Source of the DNA: Deroplatys truncata
Taxonomy: Eukaryota; Arthropoda; Insecta; Mantodea; Mantidae
Direction: 5' to 3'
NCBI GenBank assembly: GCA_030765065.1
Contig: CM060980.1
Coordinates: forward strand, 58,512,364 to 58,576,363
Length of the DNA stretch: 64,000 nucleotides
The position numbers were made by a program, and so were the translations under genes. Shown one piece after another: positions 58,400-64,000 of the stretch (positions are counted from its first letter, which is position 1; each line of letters starts with the position of its first letter). Under the pieces are notes generated by a model, which was not told the DNA's origin, did no database searches, and worked only from the letters and a program-made list of their open reading frames with translations.

Positions 58400-59395
58400 G
58401 TACCTGGTATCCAGAGAAGGTATTGCATTCTACCCAAAAGTTCGATATTGAGATTTCACCGGAAATACGTGTTTTTAGGCCTCCTGAATAAAAAAAAACA
58501 AATTTCTCTCTCTCTCTCTGTCTCTCTCTATCTGAGTATATGTGTGTCTGTGAACAACATAATTCAAAAATGAAAAGTCGGATAAACACCGCCGGCCCTC
58601 CTAGCCGTGGTCGCTCCGCCAAGCTGAGGGTCGCGGGTTCGAGGCCCGCCATGGGCATGGATGTTTATTGCGGTAATAAACGGTTACGAAAACAGTAAAA
58701 ACACAGTATTATAACCTGGGTAAAATAAGGGAACTTTAAAAAAAACACCATACTTGGTATTTAGGTTCATACCTTCCAAACATGCAACACGAAGATTTTT
58801 AAGAAAATTCCTACCCCAAATCATCCTTTACATGAAACAGTTTTCGAAATTTTTTATTTTCTGAAATGGCTCTATGGATTTTCATTATTAAAGATATTTA
58901 TATGACAATTAAAATGCATATTTTAAACTTTATGGGAATAGCCTGTGAAGTCTACCTCATTTCGAAGGAATTTTGAATAAACTTGTGAATGCTAAGCGAT
59001 ATACTACACAAAAAATGTAGATCCCTTTAAAACACACAATTTATTAAAAATAACCTTTTTGTGGCGTCACCTATTTCCGAAATATCGGTTATTAATGGTT
59101 CAAGTTCTTCAATACTTGGTCATACTTCTAAACTCTTTTCAACTTTCAAATGTTTCTCGTGATGTCATAAAAGGGTATGGAATTAAATGGCAGCGTATAG
59201 CGACTAGTTCCTAAACATTTTACTGTCACTATTCCTTTGTATTTATAACTAAATGTGTAATATAGCTATTTATGCAAATGTTTATTTTGATTAAAATGTA
59301 AGTGATAGAAAAAAAGTTTTCGTACGGATAATTTGTGTACCAGCTGAAACGATAGAGGAAAGGTTATGTGAATGTAACATATCAGAATTTAGTTT
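58400..59395 (+). repeat. Rep-A copy interrupted by a SINE
   Basis: The head decays into 'agagaaggtattgcattc'. A CT/GT microsatellite lies at 58505-58550. After the SINE insertion (58591-58742) the copy continues 'atacttggtatttagg' through the tail 'ggaaaggttatgtgaatgta'. Confidence 0.85.
58591..58742 (+). mobile_element. tRNA-headed SINE, family E, with 7-bp TSD
   Basis: AAACACC at 58584-58590 is repeated at 58743-58749, and removal restores Rep-A. The head carries TAGCCGTGGTCGC (A-box-like) and GGTTCGAGGCC (B-box-like), and the tail is A-rich. Confidence 0.85.
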
Positions 59396-59439
59396 TGTGT
59401 GCAGTCGTATTGATTAAAACTTCCTCTTTGATTTTACAT

Positions 59440-59700
59440 ATATTTTATCATTGTAGGCATTATACTTATATTCTAAATATATTTTAAAATGGTACTGCAT
59501 CTGCTATTTTGTAGTGTGAATTCTGCAACACTTCACAGAAAAAATTCATATAACTCCTACACACTTTGGGGTAGAGAAGTAAACTTTAGCTCATCCGTTA
59601 GGGGAAGTTTCTTACTACAAATTGGTACTACTGTTACGTATGAAAGCTTCTGTGTGCTTAAGCCGTATGGTTTCTTTCTTTGCAAATATATGTGACTTCT
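59440..59700 (+). repeat. Rep-F copy 3
   Basis: Plus-orientation copy of the family. The 68-codon frame at 59489-59695 begins MVLHLLFCSVNSATLHRKNS, clearly related to the frame in copy 1. Confidence 0.7.
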
Positions 59701-60056
59701 AAGACATCGCAGATGAAATTGCTACGTCCAATTGCTGGATACACCCTTCTGGATTATCAAAAGAATGAACATACAAGTAAACAATTAGTAATTACAAGTA
59801 TAGTAGGAACGATAGAAAACAAATGAAATGAATGGTATACGGACCTTCGTGGAATGGACTCGCACCGTAGTCCTCTTTAAGTGTTAAATCACCGTCCAGC
59901 TGGTAGAATAGGAAGCCCCAAGAAGCGATGGAGAGATTAGCTGTAACTCCGGTAACCGGAACGGATCTTAAGGTCCAAACCATGCGCTTTATGATGCGAG
60001 TTATTTTCTACAGTTTTGCTTTGAGCAGCCTTTTCTGCGAAACACACTGGTATTAT
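59701..60056. other. Unassigned stretch
   Basis: Nothing supportable. Confidence 0.45.
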
Positions 60057-60399
60057 ACAGGGTGGACCATTTAAGCTGAAACTATACAATATCTCCAAAA
60101 CTAAGTGTTTTAGAAGGAAATGTCTCGAATAAAAGTTGCGTGATATTATGGGGGAAAGTAAATGCCATTAGTCGTGTTTTATTTGAGGATATGAGGATAT
60201 TGTGATGGTCATTTTAGGGTCAATTTAATTTGTTTAAATGGAGAACTTACAATTAGGGCCAAATTAAATTGATTCTAAAATGACCATAATATTCTATTAT
60301 CCTCCATAATAATATTCTACAACTTTTATTAAAGACATATCTTTCTACAATGCTTAGTTTTGGATATTATACAGTCTCAACTTAAATGGTCCACCCTGT
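60057..60399. mobile_element. Fold-back MITE (343 bp)
   Basis: The termini are ACAGGGTGGACCATTTAAG and its reverse complement CTTAAATGGTCCACCCTGT. Pairing continues inward ('aatatctccaaaact', 'cattttag', 'aatttaatt'), so nearly the whole element can fold. The flanks are TA-rich and a clean TSD is not evident. Related superfamily unknown. Confidence 0.85.
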
Positions 60400-60799
60400 G
60401 TATAACCCGTTTTTCAGAAAGTATTGAAGATAGTTAAACTAAACTTTAAGATTATGAAAAAAAATTAAATACTGTTGTGGATCCAATTTTGTGTGAACAA
60501 CATAGTTGTTTATTTTAAAAAGAATAATTGCTAATAAGTTTTTCCAAAGATGGCATAATAAGAAAATAATCTTATATTCCTTAATAAACAGACCTATTCT
60601 ATAAAAGTAGATCAGCAAACTTATTAGCTGTTCATTTACGTCCAGTAAAAGGTTCAGTCTAGTATCTTAAATAAGTATAAGAAAACGAATTATGAATTTA
60701 TTAGATTTAATATTCGTGGGATAGGTCTTTTAATCTCTCCTTAAAGTGTACAAATCGCATCGTAATACGACAACAATTAGCTCAAAAGAAGCCATCTAA
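60400..60799. other. AT-rich stretch, no recognised feature
   Basis: Nothing supportable. Confidence 0.5.
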
Positions 60800-61010
60800 G
60801 ACTGCCTCCGTGGTCGAGTGGTCAGCAAGCTGACTTTACAGAGGTTGCGGGTTTGATTCCCGGCCGTAGGGTATAAATTTTGCTTTAATTATGATTATTG
60901 CCTATCCTCCATACAATCTGGAAGTGAGGATGTGAGAGTGAATGTGCGTGTAAAAATAAGTAAAAAGAAATAAATTATGAAAACCTACAGTAACCTAATG
61001 TAACCTAACA
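60800..61010 (+). repeat. tRNA-headed SINE, family G copy 2
   Basis: It has GCCTCCGTGGTCGAGTGGTC (A-box region) and GGTTTGATTCCC (B box), matching the head at 33540-33460 (minus strand). The tail ends in an A-rich run and 'aacctacagtaacctaatgt'. Confidence 0.8.
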
Positions 61011-62769
61011 CATCAAAATGTTTCAGCCAAACCATGGTAGTTAAAGGGGGCTATAGAAATGTATATAGAACAGTAGCTATATTTTATTACGTATAGACTG
61101 TCACTGTCACCGTTAAATTCAGTTTCCTTTTTCATTTCACGAATAGAAGCTGTTTTACAGTTTTCAGCCATTAAAATCCTGTAACCTAGCCGTTAATGAT
61201 AAACTGTATATGCTAATAAATTACGCAAGAGAAGTTTTTAATATATAACGTGACTTTGGAAGATATAAGTCAACTTATTTAATAAAATCTTAAATTACAA
61301 AAAATTAGAAAACGCGGATTCGAAAATTTCCGCAGTACACTTTTTAGTGTGCTTGTAAGCTTCTATTTAACCCCAAAATCAAGAGTAGAGAAGTTCATTA
61401 ATTTTATATCTGCAGTTGCATTTCTTTTGTTTTCTTTATGTGGATAAGAGACACTTGGTCCTGAAAAATGAAATCAGTGTATTTCTGCATACTTGTATGC
61501 CATTTGAACATAATAATTTATTACACTGTCTTCGTAAAAGGTAAGCAAATAGGTTCATTCCCTTAATTAGATAATCTTTAGCATTATGGTTTCCAAGTTT
61601 ATAATCTGAGGAAAACCTTTGTATTGTATAACAGTCATATGATTTTCTTCCTTGTCATTAAAATTGGTAACATCAATTCCTCTGTCCAGTTTACGTTGAT
61701 CAAGATTAATATGGCCTTGAAATGATTCATACAAAGATAAACAGACTTATTTTATGCGTAGAATGTATAAAATTCTATCACGAGAATTAGGCTGTTATGG
61801 TTTCCCCTTTAAATAAAATTCAATAAAAAGTGAAAAGGACTTTAGTGTTTATTTATAGAAAGTTCAAGATACATTTCTTTTTAAGCCAATTTTTCAAACA
61901 TAATGATACTAATCCTCGGAGCTATTTTTGAGTATGTAAACAAAATAAATAATGAAGAGTTATTTGGCGGAGGAAATTCCAAGGAAAATTTTGCCTTTCA
62001 TCAATAAAACTTAAATACAAAGCTTATTATTAATAACCCGAATATTCAAATTTGAACAATATTGTTCTCTGATACACAGTCAGACAGAGAAATAAAAAAG
62101 GTATGCACCCGCAGATTTCCTAAAAAATCATTTTCAATGCATTCGGAGGTTCTCGTAACATTTATTTTTAATGAATTTGTTGTATAGAGTTTCTGGTTTA
62201 AAACTTTCTGTGTAGCATTTGGGTGCTAAGCGCTAGTAAACGTAAAATTTTGAAATCGGGAAGCTTTAGATGGAAATGCTGAGATGTCACTGCAAGGCTC
62301 CAACTACAGATCTTCGGTTTCCGCTCGGTAGAACTGATTCAGTTTTCCAACTTAGTACCTACACACAGTAGGTGAAGGAAGAGTTTTCCTCTAGCACTTA
62401 TAGAAGAGGCGTCACTTGATCATTCAAGTGCCATGTCCATGAGGCTTCCATGTTTTCATATTGTTGTTTGTTTGCTTTTTAAGTTTAACTATTCCGCTTA
62501 CATGTGATGCGCAATTATGAGATTTCTTTAATTTATTAATAAAGTTCGAAATTACATCAGTAGAAGATATGTACCTTATTTTTTATTTATTCTCTGAATA
62601 AAACTATTTTATCATGAAGAATTCGAAATCCAAAGATGACAGCTATAATATTTAATTCTTTTCATATATTGAAATCAATGCAACGGACAATTTCTACCTC
62701 ATTAGGAACCGAATAAAAGCAATGTCGTATTAACTGATTTTCAGAATTGCAGCATGGAGCATTTTTATA
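61011..62769. other. Long AT-rich unassigned stretch
   Basis: Nothing supportable. Confidence 0.5.
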
Positions 62770-63650
62770 TTCTCTACCATGTATCTCGTAGGTAGAATGG
62801 GTACTACATTTCACTCAAAAACTCGATACCCGATTCACCGAAAATACATTTTTGAGATTCCTTTAATTGTAAAAAAAGAATTTCTAGAAAAATGTGTGTG
62901 TGTTTAAACAATATAACTAAAAACGAAAAGTGGATTAAATACCAAACTTAATATTTAAGTTCAGCGACTTCTAAGGATGCGACAAAAAGATTTTTAAGAA
63001 AATCTCCCACCCAAAGGTACTCACGACATGGAATTTACTTCATTTTTGTATTTTCTCAGAAATGGCTCTAACACTTTTGATTGAAATATCCTATCTTTAA
63101 ACGCATCTTTAAATGTATACGGAGAATGTTTCTGGTATGGGTCTGTGAAGTACTCTTCATTCTGAACGACTTTTGTATAATAGGTAAGTCTACTCTACAA
63201 AACATGTAGATCGCGTTAAAGTACACAATTTATGTAAAACAAAATTTTTTGTGCCATTAACCATTTACGAGATATTCCTTGTTATTGATTTGAATTTTGA
63301 AACAGTTTATACATATCTCAACTGAAAATCGCTATTTTTTTCTTCCGTATTCATGCAAAGAGATCAGAATTCAAACAGATTATATATAGCTACCGCTTTG
63401 AAAAGACTTGACTATCGGTTTAGCAAAATGTATTCTTCTTATACCTTTTTATTTAAAGAAATTTTAAATTCATTGGATTGGTTAAATAATTTATTAAATT
63501 ATGTTAAAATTACTAACTTTTCTGCAAAGAAATGTGTAATGGAAATTTATCTCGATTGACAAGAAATAGGTAGAAGAATAAGCTTTTGTAATAATCGTTT
63601 GCAAAAGAGTGAGTAGAGAAAGATATGTGAATGCAATACATCAGATTTTT
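62770..63650 (+). repeat. Rep-A copy (diverged)
   Basis: It follows the family from 'tctctaccatgtatctcgta' through 'aaaaactcgata', a short TG run near 62893, and 'atgtagatcgcgttaaagta' to the tail 'gagtagagaaagatatgtga'. Confidence 0.85.
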
Positions 63651-64000
63651 AATATTTCTTTCGTATATGGCATTTAAAAACTGTTTTGAGTAGAGTACTA
63701 ATCTCTAAATCCAGGTTTTGCAATAAATTTACATATAAGCTAAACCGTGTAAGTATTTCATTTATATCTTATTTAATTTCGGTTATTTAGTTATTATGTT
63801 TCACTTTAAGCAGAATGTGCTATCGAAAGCTGCAAGTAAATCTAATACAATCTGACAGTTTTAGCAATGATTATATTTCTTCTTTTAAATCAGGAATTCT
63901 GATAATATTAACAGAGGAGTAGTTCACCAATTGATTCTTACAAGCTGCACTCTCATTGATTGATTAGTACTGACAGGATGATGACGACTTATCTTCTTCT
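63651..64000. other. AT-rich end of window, no recognised feature
   Basis: Nothing supportable. Confidence 0.5.

Noticed and set aside
60990..61010. Interstitial telomere (TTAGG)n tract
   Set aside because: Only two or three degenerate units in the SINE tail, too short to support.

Overview
This window is AT-rich, intron-scale or intergenic eukaryotic DNA, almost certainly from an arthropod and probably an insect with a large, repeat-filled genome. That is inferred from tRNA-headed SINEs, solo-LTR-like insertions, a decayed non-LTR retrotransposon, DDE transposase remnants and a very abundant AT-rich dispersed family. I cannot name the species. I found no intact protein-coding gene, no functional tRNA or rRNA gene and no prokaryotic feature. 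Most open frames run through repeats or low-complexity sequence.

The dominant structure is one 17,738-bp palindrome at 13113-30850. The left arm is 13113-22233, the loop is only 27 nt (22234-22260) and the right arm is 22261-30850. It is flanked by the 6-bp direct repeat GGTACT (13107-13112 and 30851-30856). Removing the palindrome and one GGTACT rejoins an interrupted copy of a dispersed repeat (here called Rep-A), so this is an insertion and not a simple assembly fold-back. The element starts 5'-AGTAGTATTAG and ends CTAATACTACT-3'. Next to the loop, both arms carry a GC-rich, frame-broken fragment that reads like part of a protein-primed family-B DNA polymerase. Six-bp TSD, 5'-AG termini, 15-20 kb size and a PolB trace together point to the Maverick/Polinton class (or a related adintovirus-like element). 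Here it has been reduced to two inverted copies of one end: a possible 'snap-back' non-autonomous form, which I do not know to have been described.

Each arm, from tip to loop, holds: a 149-bp imperfect terminal hairpin; a 2.5-kb block of about 1.06-kb direct repeats with fixed-spacing TGACGT/ATTGG modules and ATGGCGG motifs; CA/CG microsatellites and homopolymers; a nested cluster of Rep-A pieces; a 0.45-kb unclassified AT-rich part; a 76-bp satellite with a 532-bp (7-mer) higher-order repeat; a GC-rich PolB segment with a fifth module; and the loop. The arms are nearly identical except that the left satellite has one extra 532-bp unit.

Outside the palindrome: DDE transposase remnants (1-1908); Rep-A copies at 7.4, 12.4/30.9, 31.7, 34.2/35.2, 38.3, 41.4, 43.0, 44.4, 48.5, 51.0, 58.4 and 62.8 kb; a roughly 0.9-kb solo-LTR-like family (LTR-B) at 5.1, 8.1, 9.2, 34.2 and 47.3 kb; several SINE families; a LINE pseudogene (39.85-41.18 kb) split by a SINE; a 343-bp fold-back MITE (60.06 kb); a 300-bp family of three copies (Rep-F); and an isolated heat-shock-element array with a TATA box at 37.5 kb. 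The remaining stretches are AT-rich with nothing I can identify.
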